Shown here: positions 24,932 through 33,902 of the stretch, piece after piece
How positions within the stretch are numbered: the first letter of the stretch is position 1
How the letters are laid out: each line of letters begins with the position of its first letter
Assembly: GCF_001422645.1 (NCBI RefSeq)
Contig: NZ_LMLR01000001.1
Location: forward strand, 312,325-376,324
Length of the DNA: 64,000 nt
DNA from: Arthrobacter sp. Leaf69
GTDB lineage: Bacteria > Actinomycetota > Actinomycetes > Actinomycetales > Micrococcaceae
Direction: 5' to 3'
Notes under the pieces: generated by a model
What the model was told of the DNA's origin: nothing
Database searches by the model: none
What the model saw: the letters and a program-made list of their open reading frames with translations, nothing else
Position numbers and translations under genes: made by a program

Positions 24932-25732
24932 TTAGGTCCCGACGTCCCGCCTGCTGAGGGCCACGGCGCTGAGTGCCACGAGGGCGGCCGAAATACCCCA
25001 CAGCCAGCCGGCGGCCGCCCAGTCAGCCCCGTTGGCTACAGGGTTGTTTTCGTAGGCCCAGCTGTAGGGCGAAAGATTCAGGAGCCAGTCGACCTCCTTG
25101 CTTTGCCTGCCGACGGCGTTGAACACGTAACCCAGGACGCCGACGCCGGCGCCGGCGGCCACACCGTACGTCTTCCGTCCCGTCACCGCGCCGAGGAAGA
25201 GCGCCGTGCTGCCCGAGAGCATGGTCAGCCCGGCAAAAAGCACGGAGGTGCCGAGGAGGTTTTCCGGTCTGATGTTCAGCTGCGCGGAATCGGTCAGCAG
25301 GAGGATCAGGACAAACACCAGGGTGACCAGCAGCAGCACCCGCAACAGGATGGCCAGCGCCCGCTCCAGAACCACCTGCGTGCGGGTCACGCCGTGCGCC
25401 AGCGTGAGTTCAAGCTGGCCCGATTCCTCGTCCCCGCCGACGGCCGCCGCTCCCCACGCCACCGACGCGATGGTCATCAGCAGGAAACCGATCAGCCCGA
25501 ACATCGTGGCCTGGGTGTACCCGGGTCCTGAGGTGATCTGGTCGTAGTTGAGGGCCTTGATCATCTCCGGCGGAAAGGCGTCCATCACACCCTGCATCTC
25601 GGGGCTTCCGCCGATCGAGGGGTAGAGCGGCAGGTAGATGAAGATCGTTGCGGCCAGCCCTGCCGCCCACCCGAGCGTAGAGTGCCAGGAGTCCACGAAG
25701 GCCCTCCTGAAGAGGGGCAACGGCCGCTTCAT
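24932..25732 (-). CDS. ABC-2 type transporter permease
   Basis: The 266-residue membrane protein has about six helices. It has a cytoplasmic start MKRPLPLFRRAFVDSWHSTL, then DEESGQLELTLAHGVTRTQV between helices 2 and 3, which is typical of exporter permeases such as those for antibiotics. Its start overlaps the end of the ATPase gene by four bases, so they form one exporter. The substrate is unknown. Confidence 0.9.
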   Translation of the reverse strand: MKRPLPLFRRAFVDSWHSTLGWAAGLAATIFIYLPLYPSIGGSPEMQGVMDAFPPEMIKALNYDQITSGPGYTQATMFGLIGFLLMTIASVAWGAAAVGGDEESGQLELTLAHGVTRTQVVLERALAILLRVLLLVTLVFVLILLLTDSAQLNIRPENLLGTSVLFAGLTMLSGSTALFLGAVTGRKTYGVAAGAGVGVLGYVFNAVGRQSKEVDWLLNLSPYSWAYENNPVANGADWAAAGWLWGISAALVALSAVALSRRDVGT

Positions 25733-26733
25733 GCGCCGTGTCCTCTCCGCCGGCGGCGGCGTCCGTTCCCGTTAACGTCGGCTGTGCCGGGGCCATTGCC
25801 GCGGATGGTTCCGTAGAGCTCAAGGACCGACTCCTCGAGGTCCGGTTCCTCCAGCACCAGCTCGGTCAGTTCGAGGCCGGCGAGGACCCGGAGTAACGGC
25901 TGGATCGCGCCGCCCAGCGTGGCGGACAGCTCGACGCCGTCGCCCGCCGGCAGCACCTCAAGGTGCCCGATCCCGGGCACCCGTGCCAGCAGCGCGCCGG
26001 CGTCGGCCGTCGAAATCCCGGAGGCGGTGAACCGCACGTGCCGCACCGCACCTTGCCGCAGGCTGTCCACCGTGGCGACGGTGACGATCCGGCCGTCACG
26101 GAGAATCGCGACCTCGTCGGCGGCCTGCTGGACTTCGCTGAGCACGTGCGAACTAAGAAAGACTGTCTGGCCGTTGGCCTGGGCCTCGCGGACCATGGCG
26201 AGGAATTCCTGCTGGACGAGTGGGTCCAGCCCGCTGGTCGGTTCATCCAGCACCAGCAGCTCGGGATCATGCATAAACGCCTGGACGAGTCCCAGCTTCT
26301 GTTTGTTTCCCTTGGAGAGCTTGCGGGTGTGGCGGTCCAGGTCCAGGCCCAGCCGTTCCGCCAGGGAATCGACCCGGCCCGGCCTGACGGGTCCGCTGAT
26401 GTCCGCATAATGGGACAGCAGTTTGCGCCCGGTGATCCGTCCCTCCAGGAACAGTTCGCCGGGCAGATAGCCGATCCGGCGGCGGAGCGACGGGCCTGCG
26501 GCCCGGGGGTTCTCGCCGAGTACCGTCGACGTGCCGGACGTGGGCCGGATGATGTCCAGCAGGCACCTCATGACGGTCGTCTTCCCTGCACCGTTGGGCC
26601 CGATCACGCCAAAGACGGAGCCCTTCTCGATGCCGAAGCTGATGCCGTGGAGCACTTCGCGGTGGCCGAACTTCTTGGTCATGGAGCCAACCGTGATGGC
26701 CTGGCTGGCGGTGTTTCCCGGGGCTGGAGGCAT
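25729..26733 (-). CDS. ABC transporter ATP-binding protein
   Basis: The 334-residue ATPase has Walker A GPNGAGKT at 45-52, a signature LSKGNKQKLGL near 138-148, Walker B LLVLDEPTSGLDP at about 158-170, and the switch His in FLSSHVLSEV. A C-terminal extension of about 100 residues is typical of drug-export type ATPases. It pairs with the downstream permease through an overlapping start. Confidence 0.94.
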   Translation of the reverse strand: MPPAPGNTASQAITVGSMTKKFGHREVLHGISFGIEKGSVFGVIGPNGAGKTTVMRCLLDIIRPTSGTSTVLGENPRAAGPSLRRRIGYLPGELFLEGRITGRKLLSHYADISGPVRPGRVDSLAERLGLDLDRHTRKLSKGNKQKLGLVQAFMHDPELLVLDEPTSGLDPLVQQEFLAMVREAQANGQTVFLSSHVLSEVQQAADEVAILRDGRIVTVATVDSLRQGAVRHVRFTASGISTADAGALLARVPGIGHLEVLPAGDGVELSATLGGAIQPLLRVLAGLELTELVLEEPDLEESVLELYGTIRGNGPGTADVNGNGRRRRRRGHGA

Positions 26734-26889
26734 GGCGCCGATGGTAGGCCGTGGGCGTTGTGCGGGCTAGGGTCCAAGGGCCCCGGCCCAGATGGCGGGG
26801 CACGCCCGGGGTTTTGATGGGCCGTCATATGGATGTGCCAACAGCGAAATGCAGGGGACAAGGCCGGGCTGCTCGCGTACCGTTGACCC

Positions 26890-27303
26890 ATGGCTACCGT
26901 TGACATTACAGGTGAACAGTTCGCATCGACCGTCGAGGACAACGACATTGTCCTCGTTGATTTCTGGGCCGAATGGTGCGGCCCGTGCAAGCAGTTCGGA
27001 CCCACATACGCCGCAGTTTCCGAGAAGCACCAGGACGTTGTCTTCTCGAAGGTGGACACCGAGGCCGAGCAGCAGCTCGCCGCCGAGGCCGGCATCACGT
27101 CCATCCCGACGTTGATGGCGTTCCGCGAAAAGGTCCTCGTCTTCTCGCAGCCGGGCGCCCTGAACGCCCAGCAGCTGGAGCAGGTGGTTGACGCCGTCAA
27201 GGCCCTCGACATGGAGGAAGTCCACGCGCACGTGGCCCGGTCCCAGGCCGAGGCGGCCGCTGCGGCCAGCAAGCAGGACGGCAGCCAGATTCCGGAGGCC
27301 TGA
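26890..27303 (+). CDS. Thioredoxin
   Basis: The 137-residue protein has the thioredoxin active site WCGPCK with Cys30 and Cys33, preceded by VLVDFWAE and followed by the cis-Pro motif SIPTLM. It reduces disulfides in the cytoplasm. The last 25-30 residues form an Ala/Gln/Glu-rich tail not found in short thioredoxins. It stands alone, without a thioredoxin reductase nearby. Confidence 0.93.
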   Translation: MATVDITGEQFASTVEDNDIVLVDFWAEWCGPCKQFGPTYAAVSEKHQDVVFSKVDTEAEQQLAAEAGITSIPTLMAFREKVLVFSQPGALNAQQLEQVVDAVKALDMEEVHAHVARSQAEAAAAASKQDGSQIPEA

Positions 27304-27458
27304 GCGCCCCCAGCCCTAACGGCCGCTCCCGCCCGAACAGCAGAGCAGCCCGACCTACAGCAACGCGGGGTCACTCCGCGCCCATGATCCTGAGATTGAT
27401 GGGCGGGGAGTGCCCCCGCGTTGTTGCTTCCGGGGCCGGGACCGGGTACGTGCCGTGC

Positions 27459-27737
27459 CTAGAGTGTGACGAGCTGGACCGGCTCGGCCAGCAGGGCGCT
27501 GAGGGACTCGTTGAGGTCCTGGACCGCCGTGCCCTTCGAGTGCTTGTCCAGATCCTCCTGCGAGGCCCACCGTTCGGTCAGCACCAGCTTGTCCTCGCTG
27601 GCCTCGGTGAGTTCGTACCGGATGCAGCCGGGTTCGTTGACCACCTCGTCGATCGCGATCTCCAGCGCGAGCTTCACGCGGAAGAACTCGCCGTCGTTGG
27701 GGATGAAGATGGCCTGAAGGTCAATGGGTGCGCTCAT
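27459..27737 (-). CDS. ABM-type putative quinol monooxygenase
   Basis: The 92-residue protein shows the antibiotic biosynthesis monooxygenase fold: LQAIFIPNDGEFFRVKLAL, VVNEPGCIRYELTEASEDK, then LVLTERWASQEDLDKHSKG. Members act as YgiN-like quinol monooxygenases or have no proven role. The start is ATG 27737, since the longer frame upstream is not family-like. The gene is convergent with thioredoxin and divergent from an acyl-CoA ligase. Confidence 0.87.
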   Translation of the reverse strand: MSAPIDLQAIFIPNDGEFFRVKLALEIAIDEVVNEPGCIRYELTEASEDKLVLTERWASQEDLDKHSKGTAVQDLNESLSALLAEPVQLVTL

Positions 27738-27838
27738 GGTTTTCACAATACCGGGCGGCGGCTTTTTGTCCCGAAGATTTCGTAGGACATCCAAGCTTTG
27801 GTCTTCTTTTGGCGGCCGAGTGTTGGTAGCGTCACACC

Positions 27839-29515
27839 ATGCTTTCATACACAGCCGGGGACACTGACGTCCCGCTGCTCAAGGAAACCATCGGCGAGAA
27901 TTTCGAACGGATCGTGGCCAGGTTCCCCTATCAGGACGCCCTGATCGAGGCCGCCGCGGTGCCGGGGGAAGAAGCCCGCCGCTGGAGCTACACCAAACTG
28001 AACGACGACGTCGACCGGGTGGCGCGCGCGCTGCTGGCCCTGGGCGTGGCCCGCGGCGAACGGATCGGTATCTGGAGCCCGAACTGCGCTGAATGGACCA
28101 TCCTGCAGTACGCGACTGCCAAGGTCGGGGCGATCCTGGTCAACGTGAACCCCGCGTACCGCAGCCATGAGCTGGAGTTCGTGGTCAAGCAGAACGGCAT
28201 GCGGATGCTGGTCGCGGCGCCGTCGGACCGCAACAGCGACTACACCGATATGGCCCGGCAGGCGCTGGCCGAATGCCCCGAGCTGCGCGAACTTGTGTTC
28301 CTGCCCGACGCCGGCCAGCCCGGCCTCACCGCCGGCGTCCCGGCACGGGAGGAGGAGCGGACGTGGGCGGAGCTGCTCAAGCGGGCCGACGACGTCGCCC
28401 ATTCCGCATTGAAGGCGCGCATGGCCGAACTAGACCCCCACGACGCGATCAACCTGCAGTACACCTCCGGCACCACGGGCTTCCCCAAGGGCGCCACCCT
28501 CTCGCACTACAACATCCTGAACAACGGGTACTCGATCGGTGAGCTGCTGGAATACACGGAGCACGACCGGGTGGTGCTGCCGGTGCCGTTCTACCACTGC
28601 TTCGGCATGGTGATCGGCAATCTGGCCGCCCTGAGCCACGGCAGCGCCACCATCATTCCGGGCCGGGGATTCACGCCCGCCGCTGCGCTGGAAGCCGTCC
28701 AGGACTTCGGCGGGACGTCACTGTACGGCGTGCCCACGATGTTCATCGCCGAACTCGCCCTGCCGGACTTCGCGTCCTACGACCTCTCCACCCTGCGCAC
28801 GGGGGTGATGGCGGGCTCGCTGTGTCCCATCGAAGTGATGAACCGCGTCATCTCGGAGATGAACATGCGGGACGTCGCCATCTGCTACGGCATGACGGAG
28901 ACCTCACCTGTGTCCACTATGACCCGCAGCGTGGACACCATGGCCCAACGCACCGAGAGCGTCGGCCGGACGATGCCGCGGCTGGAAAGCCAGGTGGTGG
29001 ACCCGGTGACCGGCGAGGTGATGGAGCGCGGTGAGATCGGGGAGCTGTGCACCCGCGGATACTCCGTGATGAAGGGCTACTGGGACCAGCCGGTCAAGAC
29101 CGCCGAGGCCATTGACGCCGACGGCTGGATGCATACCGGGGACCTGGCCCGGATGGACGAGGACGGGTACATCGTGATCGAAGGCCGGATCAAGGACATG
29201 GTGATCCGCGGTGGCGAGAACGTCTATCCCCGCGAAATCGAAGAGTTCCTCTACACGCATCCGGATATCCAGGATGTTCAGGTGATCGGGGTGCCGGACG
29301 CCAAGTACGGGGAGGAATTGATGGCGTGCATCATCCTCAAACCCGGTGCCGCGCCGTTGGAAGCCGGCAGCCTGGCCGAGTTCTGCCGCGGGAAGCTGGC
29401 ACACTACAAGATCCCGCGTTACGTAGACGTACGCGAAAGCTTCCCCATGACCGTCTCCGGGAAAATCCGCAAGGTGGACATGCGGCAGGAAGCGGTGGCC
29501 CGGCTGGGGCTCTAA
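27839..29515 (+). CDS. AMP-binding acyl-CoA ligase
   Basis: The 558-residue enzyme activates a carboxylic acid via an acyl-AMP to a CoA thioester. The P-loop reads YTSGTTGFPKGATLSHYN near residue 205, the A5 motif YGMTETSPVS near 350, the hinge and A8 region GRIKDMVIRGGENVYPREIE near 455, and the catalytic Lys is in SGKIRK near the C-terminus. It resembles medium- to long-chain fatty acyl-CoA synthetases (FadD group). The chain length preferred cannot be told. It is monocistronic. Confidence 0.94.
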   Translation: MLSYTAGDTDVPLLKETIGENFERIVARFPYQDALIEAAAVPGEEARRWSYTKLNDDVDRVARALLALGVARGERIGIWSPNCAEWTILQYATAKVGAILVNVNPAYRSHELEFVVKQNGMRMLVAAPSDRNSDYTDMARQALAECPELRELVFLPDAGQPGLTAGVPAREEERTWAELLKRADDVAHSALKARMAELDPHDAINLQYTSGTTGFPKGATLSHYNILNNGYSIGELLEYTEHDRVVLPVPFYHCFGMVIGNLAALSHGSATIIPGRGFTPAAALEAVQDFGGTSLYGVPTMFIAELALPDFASYDLSTLRTGVMAGSLCPIEVMNRVISEMNMRDVAICYGMTETSPVSTMTRSVDTMAQRTESVGRTMPRLESQVVDPVTGEVMERGEIGELCTRGYSVMKGYWDQPVKTAEAIDADGWMHTGDLARMDEDGYIVIEGRIKDMVIRGGENVYPREIEEFLYTHPDIQDVQVIGVPDAKYGEELMACIILKPGAAPLEAGSLAEFCRGKLAHYKIPRYVDVRESFPMTVSGKIRKVDMRQEAVARLGL

Positions 29516-29535
29516 GCCCAGCGCGGGGGACGGTG

Positions 29536-30528
29536 CTAGTGGCCGCGGTGGTCCTGGATGGTCATCCGCGGACCGAAGGTCGGCTTGCGGAAGCCGCTGA
29601 GGCCGATCATCCGGACCACACGCTGCCGGTGCCCGGCCCACGGGGCCAGCAGCCGGAGCATGCCGGCGTCGTCCGTCCTGCGGCCGGTCAGGGCCGCCCC
29701 GACGTACGCCGCGAGGTGGTAGTCGCCCACCGCGATGGAGTCCGGGCAGCCGTGCGTGCGCTGCACCACCTCCGCCGCGGTCCAGACGCCGATGCCGGGA
29801 ATGGTCTGCAGCTTCGCGGAGGCCTCCGCCGCCGTCAGCGCGGCGAGCCGTTCCAGCGCGACGGCGGAGCGCAGGGCGCGCATGACGGTCGCCGACCGCT
29901 GCGGACCCACGCCGGCCTTGTGCCATTCCCACGAGGGGATGCGCAGCCACTGCTCGGGCGTGGGCTGCACCAACAGATTCGCCGGGGCAACCGTCCCGGC
30001 GCCGGGCGCCGGTGTTCCGAAGCGGTACATCAGATAGCGGTAGCCGCGCCGGGCCTCGATCACGGTAACCTTCTGCTCCAGGATCGTGGGCACGAGGGAG
30101 TCGATGAGGCGGCCGGTGGCTGGCAGCCGCACGGCGAGGTTTCGGCGTCGGGCCTCAACGACCATCCGGGGCAGCGTGGCGTGGAACGCGGGCTCATCAA
30201 AGGCGGACCAGTCGTCGTCGCTGCCCAGCATCCGCGGCGCGGAACCGGCGGCATCGGCGGCGCCGGGCCCCCAGGCCTGGACATCGACGGCGGTATCGGC
30301 GGCGGGGCAGCCCCGCGGATAAGCCACAGCCAGCCGGAGCGTGGCGGGACCTGACGGCGTTGTGAACGCCATCCAGAGGCCGTCCGGTGCGGTGCGGATG
30401 GACGGGTCGCCGTGCCCCCGCAGGAGCGTGCCGACGGTCCGGGACAAATCGAAAGGACCGCCCGGGTGCCACCGCAGCGAGGCGTCAGCCGCGGCGGCAA
30501 CGCCGGCGGGGACGTCTGCAATGGTCAT
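29536..30528 (-). CDS. HhH-GPD DNA glycosylase (AlkA-type)
   Basis: This is a 330-residue base-excision repair enzyme. The helix-hairpin-helix reads LQTIPGIGVWTAAEVVQ near residue 235, and the catalytic Asp is in SIAVGDYHLAAYV, about 18 residues later. The upstream ILEQKVTVIEA matches the AlkA family. The substrate is probably 3-methyladenine or another alkylated base. It is convergent with the acyl-CoA ligase gene. Confidence 0.88.
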   Translation of the reverse strand: MTIADVPAGVAAAADASLRWHPGGPFDLSRTVGTLLRGHGDPSIRTAPDGLWMAFTTPSGPATLRLAVAYPRGCPAADTAVDVQAWGPGAADAAGSAPRMLGSDDDWSAFDEPAFHATLPRMVVEARRRNLAVRLPATGRLIDSLVPTILEQKVTVIEARRGYRYLMYRFGTPAPGAGTVAPANLLVQPTPEQWLRIPSWEWHKAGVGPQRSATVMRALRSAVALERLAALTAAEASAKLQTIPGIGVWTAAEVVQRTHGCPDSIAVGDYHLAAYVGAALTGRRTDDAGMLRLLAPWAGHRQRVVRMIGLSGFRKPTFGPRMTIQDHRGH

Positions 30529-30691
30529 CTGACCATGATTCCACGAACGCCTGACAGCGGCTGTTCCGGCCTGTCCGAAGCGTGCGACCGGTGGCCCTTA
30601 ACTCCCGGTTTGGGCGGGACTAGACTTCGGCTGTGGCGTGGAGCCACCACGCCTGCCTGGAGGCCCGGATCCCTGTTTTTAGGAGAGTGTG

Positions 30692-31126
30692 ATGGCTGGT
30701 GGAGTAGTACATTTCGAGATCCCCGCGGACGACGAGACACGCGCGCGGGAGTTCTACAGTTCGGCGTTCGGCTGGACGATCAGCCCCGTGCCGGAGATGA
30801 GTTACGCAATGCTCATGACAACGCCGTCGGATGAGACGGGCACGCCCTCGGTGCCGGGTTCCATCAACGGCGGCATGTTCCGCCGCGAAGGACACCTCAC
30901 CTCCCCGTTGGTCACTGTGGACGTTGAGGACATCGACGCGTCGCTGGAGAAGATCAAGTCCCTGGGCGGCAGCACCGTCCAGCCACGGCAGGAAGTCGGC
31001 ACCATGGGCTGGGCCGCCTACTTCCGGGACACCGAAGGCAACATCATCGGTCTCTGGCAGAACGCCGCGCCCGAAGGCGGCGGAGCCACCGCAGGGGAAA
31101 ATGGGGTGAACGACATCGGCGCCTGA
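30692..31126 (+). CDS. VOC family protein
   Basis: The 144-residue protein starts GGVVHFEIPADDETRAREFY and has SPLVTVDVEDIDASLEKIKS and YFRDTEGNIIGLWQN, a standard VOC module with ligand candidates His, and Glu or Trp near the end. The start is ATG 30692, behind AGGAG. The substrate is unknown. Confidence 0.88.
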   Translation: MAGGVVHFEIPADDETRAREFYSSAFGWTISPVPEMSYAMLMTTPSDETGTPSVPGSINGGMFRREGHLTSPLVTVDVEDIDASLEKIKSLGGSTVQPRQEVGTMGWAAYFRDTEGNIIGLWQNAAPEGGGATAGENGVNDIGA

Positions 31127-31160
31127 GGAACCCGAGGCCCCTGAGGAAACTCCGGCAGCG

Positions 31161-32327
31161 TCAGGGCATGCCCGAGGCGAGCCAGAGCGCCACAACGGCC
31201 AGCGGGACGGTGAGCACGACGGCGGCGATCCCGGCGGCCGCGAACCCTCCCCACCGGATCTCGACGTTGAGGGTGCGGAGCCGTTCGTGCCAGAGCAGCG
31301 TGGCCAGCGATGCCCACGGGGTCACCAGCGGGCCAAGGTTCACGCCGATCAGGAGGGCCGCGAGCCGCACCGGCGAGTCGCCTACCGGTTCCAGGGCGAG
31401 GTAGGCCGGCAGGTTGTTGACCGCGTTCGCGGCACCGGCGCCCAGGCCCGCGAGCTGCAGCAGGGCCGGCAGGTCCTCACCGGAACCGGCGATTCCGGAC
31501 AGGAACTGTGTCAAGCCGTTCGCGTGCAGGGCCTCCACCACCATAAACAGCCCCGACGTGAGCATGAGCGGCCGCCAGGGAACCATGGACCACCCCAAGG
31601 CCGAGCGGCGGCGCCAGAGGAACAGGCCCAGCAAAACCGCCGCCGCAGCGATCGCCGGGAACTGCACGGGCACACCTGAGACGAGCGCGGGCAACAGCAG
31701 GGCCATCACCCCGGACGCCGAATACAGCAACACCTTGTCACGCGCCTTGTGGACGTGCTGCGGCCCGTAGCGGCCGGACAGGTCCTTCCGGAACGCCAGC
31801 CACAGGAGCCCGATCGGGACCAGGATCCCCACCAGCGCCGGCGCCCAGACGAGCCCGGCGAAGGCTGCCGGGCTGAGATTGAGCCGGTCCTGGGCCAGCA
31901 GATTGGTCAGGTTCGAGACCGGCAGCAGCAAGGACGCGGTGTTGGCGAGCCAGATCGTGGTCAGCGCGAAGGGCAGCGGCGGGATCCGGGCGTGGACCGC
32001 CAGCAGCACGACGACGGGAGTCACCAGCACCGCCGTCGTATCCAGCGACAGGAAAACGGTGGAGACGGTGGCCAAGCCCACCACCAGCAACCACAGCAGG
32101 AACACCCGGCCCCGGCCCAGCGCGGCGAGACGCTCCGTCACCACCCGGAACAGCCCGGCGTCGTCCACCATTTCCGTCACGAGGGACATGGCCACAACGA
32201 ACGCCAGTACGGGTACGGTGCGGGCGGCCAGTTCCTGGAACGCCGGCCAGGGCAGGAACCCGGTGAATAGAGCCGCGCACCCCGCAGCCAGCATGCCGGC
32301 GGGGAGCAGATAACTTTTCAGCCTCAT
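31161..32327 (-). CDS. SLC13/ArsB-type permease
   Basis: This 388-residue membrane protein has ten or so helices. Residues near 70-115 read LSLDTTAVLVTPVVVLLA and LANTASLLLPVSNLTN, the repeated loop motifs of the ArsB/NhaD/citrate-transporter superfamily, and a second copy AANAVNNLPAYLAL is near residue 305. Arsenite, dicarboxylate or sodium could be the substrate. No ars genes are nearby, so the role is open. The start is ATG 32327; a frame extension upstream to 32660 overlaps the cystathionine beta-synthase gene and is rejected. Confidence 0.87.
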   Translation of the reverse strand: MRLKSYLLPAGMLAAGCAALFTGFLPWPAFQELAARTVPVLAFVVAMSLVTEMVDDAGLFRVVTERLAALGRGRVFLLWLLVVGLATVSTVFLSLDTTAVLVTPVVVLLAVHARIPPLPFALTTIWLANTASLLLPVSNLTNLLAQDRLNLSPAAFAGLVWAPALVGILVPIGLLWLAFRKDLSGRYGPQHVHKARDKVLLYSASGVMALLLPALVSGVPVQFPAIAAAAVLLGLFLWRRRSALGWSMVPWRPLMLTSGLFMVVEALHANGLTQFLSGIAGSGEDLPALLQLAGLGAGAANAVNNLPAYLALEPVGDSPVRLAALLIGVNLGPLVTPWASLATLLWHERLRTLNVEIRWGGFAAAGIAAVVLTVPLAVVALWLASGMP

Positions 32328-32436
32328 CGGCCGGATCCACGGTTCACCGCACAATCTTCGCACCCGGCGCGGCCGGGAGGCCGCCCCGACGTGCCTGAAT
32401 CCGCCCCTGGCGGGTGGAGACGGTAACTTTGTACCT

Positions 32437-33822
32437 ATGAAGTACGCCCAGTCCGTTCTGGACCTCATCGGCAATACGCCGCTCGTCAAGCTGCACCACG
32501 TAACCGACGGCATCGGGGCCACGGTCCTGGTGAAGCTGGAATACCTGAACCCCGGCGGTTCCATCAAGGACCGCATCGCGGTGAAGATGATCGAGGAAGC
32601 CGAACGCACCGGCAAACTCCTGCCCGGCGGCACCATCGTGGAACCCACGTCCGGAAACACCGGCGTCGGCCTGGCGCTCGTGGCCCAGCAGAAGGGCTAC
32701 CGCTGCATCTTCGTGGTGCCGGACAAGGTGGGCGAGGACAAGCGCGCCGTGCTCCAGGCCTACGGCGCCGAGGTAGTGGTGACGCCCACCGCCGTCGCCC
32801 CCGACAGCCCGCAGAGCTACTACGGCGTCTCGGACCGCCTCGTCACCGAGATTCCGGGCGCCTACAAACCCGACCAGTTCTCCAACCCGGCGGCCCCGGC
32901 TAGTCACTACGAGTCCACCGGGCCTGAAATCTGGCGCGACACGGACGGCCGAGTCACGCACTGCGTGATCGGTGCCGGAACCGGCGGCACCATCACCGGC
33001 ACGGGCCGGTACCTCAAGGAAGTCTCCGCCGGGCGCGCGGAGTCCGACGGGGGCATGGTCAAGATTATCGGCGCCGACCCGGCAGGTTCGGTCTACTCGG
33101 GCGGCACCGGCCGGCCGTACTTCGTTGAGGGCGTCGGCGAGGACATGTGGCCCGCCAACTACGACAAATCGGTCCCGGATGACGTCATCGCCGTCAGCGA
33201 CGCCGACTCCTTCGACATGACGCGCCGGCTCGCCCGCGAAGAAGGACTGCTGGTGGGCGGCTCCTCCGGCATGGCCGTCGTCGCCGCCCTGCAGGTCGCC
33301 AAAGACCTGCCGGACGATGCCGTCGTCGTCGTGATCCTGCCGGACTCCGGCCGCGGCTACCTGGCCAAGATCTTCAACGACCAGTGGATGCGCTCCTACG
33401 GCTTCCTGGCCAGCGGCGACGAAGCGTCCGTGGGGGAGATCCTTAAGGCCAAGACCGGGGAACTGCCAGACCTGGTGCATATCCACCCCAATGAGAGCGT
33501 CCGTGACGTCATCAACATCATGAACGAGTACGGTGTCTCGCACATCCCGGTGCTGTCCCAGGAGCCGCCCGTGGTCATGGGCGAGGTCCTCGGCGCCGTC
33601 GACGAACGCACCCTGACCGCGAAGCTTTTCCGCGGCGAGGCCAAACTGTCGGACAAGATCTCCGAACACATGGAGGCCCGGCTGCCGGTGATCGGCTCGC
33701 TCGAATCGATCTCGACGGCCCGGGAACTCCTCTCCGACGCGGACACCCTCATGGTGACGTTCGTCGGCGCCCCGGTGGGGATCCTGACCCGCCACGACCT
33801 GCTCGCCTACCTGAGCAACTGA
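32437..33822 (+). CDS. cbs: Cystathionine beta-synthase
   Basis: The 461-residue PLP enzyme condenses homocysteine with serine, or O-acetylserine, to cystathionine. PLP-binding Lys44 lies in NPGGSIKDRIAVKM, substrate-binding TSGNTG is near residue 72, and the phosphate loop GAGTGGTITG is near 186. Two CBS domains at about 340-460 (VSHIPVLSQ and VGILTRHDLLAY) make it the actinobacterial full-length type. It precedes the cystathionine gamma-synthase gene by 80 bases. Confidence 0.95.
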   Translation: MKYAQSVLDLIGNTPLVKLHHVTDGIGATVLVKLEYLNPGGSIKDRIAVKMIEEAERTGKLLPGGTIVEPTSGNTGVGLALVAQQKGYRCIFVVPDKVGEDKRAVLQAYGAEVVVTPTAVAPDSPQSYYGVSDRLVTEIPGAYKPDQFSNPAAPASHYESTGPEIWRDTDGRVTHCVIGAGTGGTITGTGRYLKEVSAGRAESDGGMVKIIGADPAGSVYSGGTGRPYFVEGVGEDMWPANYDKSVPDDVIAVSDADSFDMTRRLAREEGLLVGGSSGMAVVAALQVAKDLPDDAVVVVILPDSGRGYLAKIFNDQWMRSYGFLASGDEASVGEILKAKTGELPDLVHIHPNESVRDVINIMNEYGVSHIPVLSQEPPVVMGEVLGAVDERTLTAKLFRGEAKLSDKISEHMEARLPVIGSLESISTARELLSDADTLMVTFVGAPVGILTRHDLLAYLSN

Positions 33823-33902
33823 CCTCAGCAACTGACCGCACACTGACCCGGACACCGGACCGCCCTCCCGGGGCGCCCGGCCGCCGGCCGAAAGGAACGC
33901 AC

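Noticed and set aside
31161..32660. Longer start for the SLC13/ArsB-type permease.
   Set aside because: The added residues are hydrophilic, run across the promoter region and into cbs on the other strand, and no ribosome binding site supports them. ATG 32327 begins just before the first helix.
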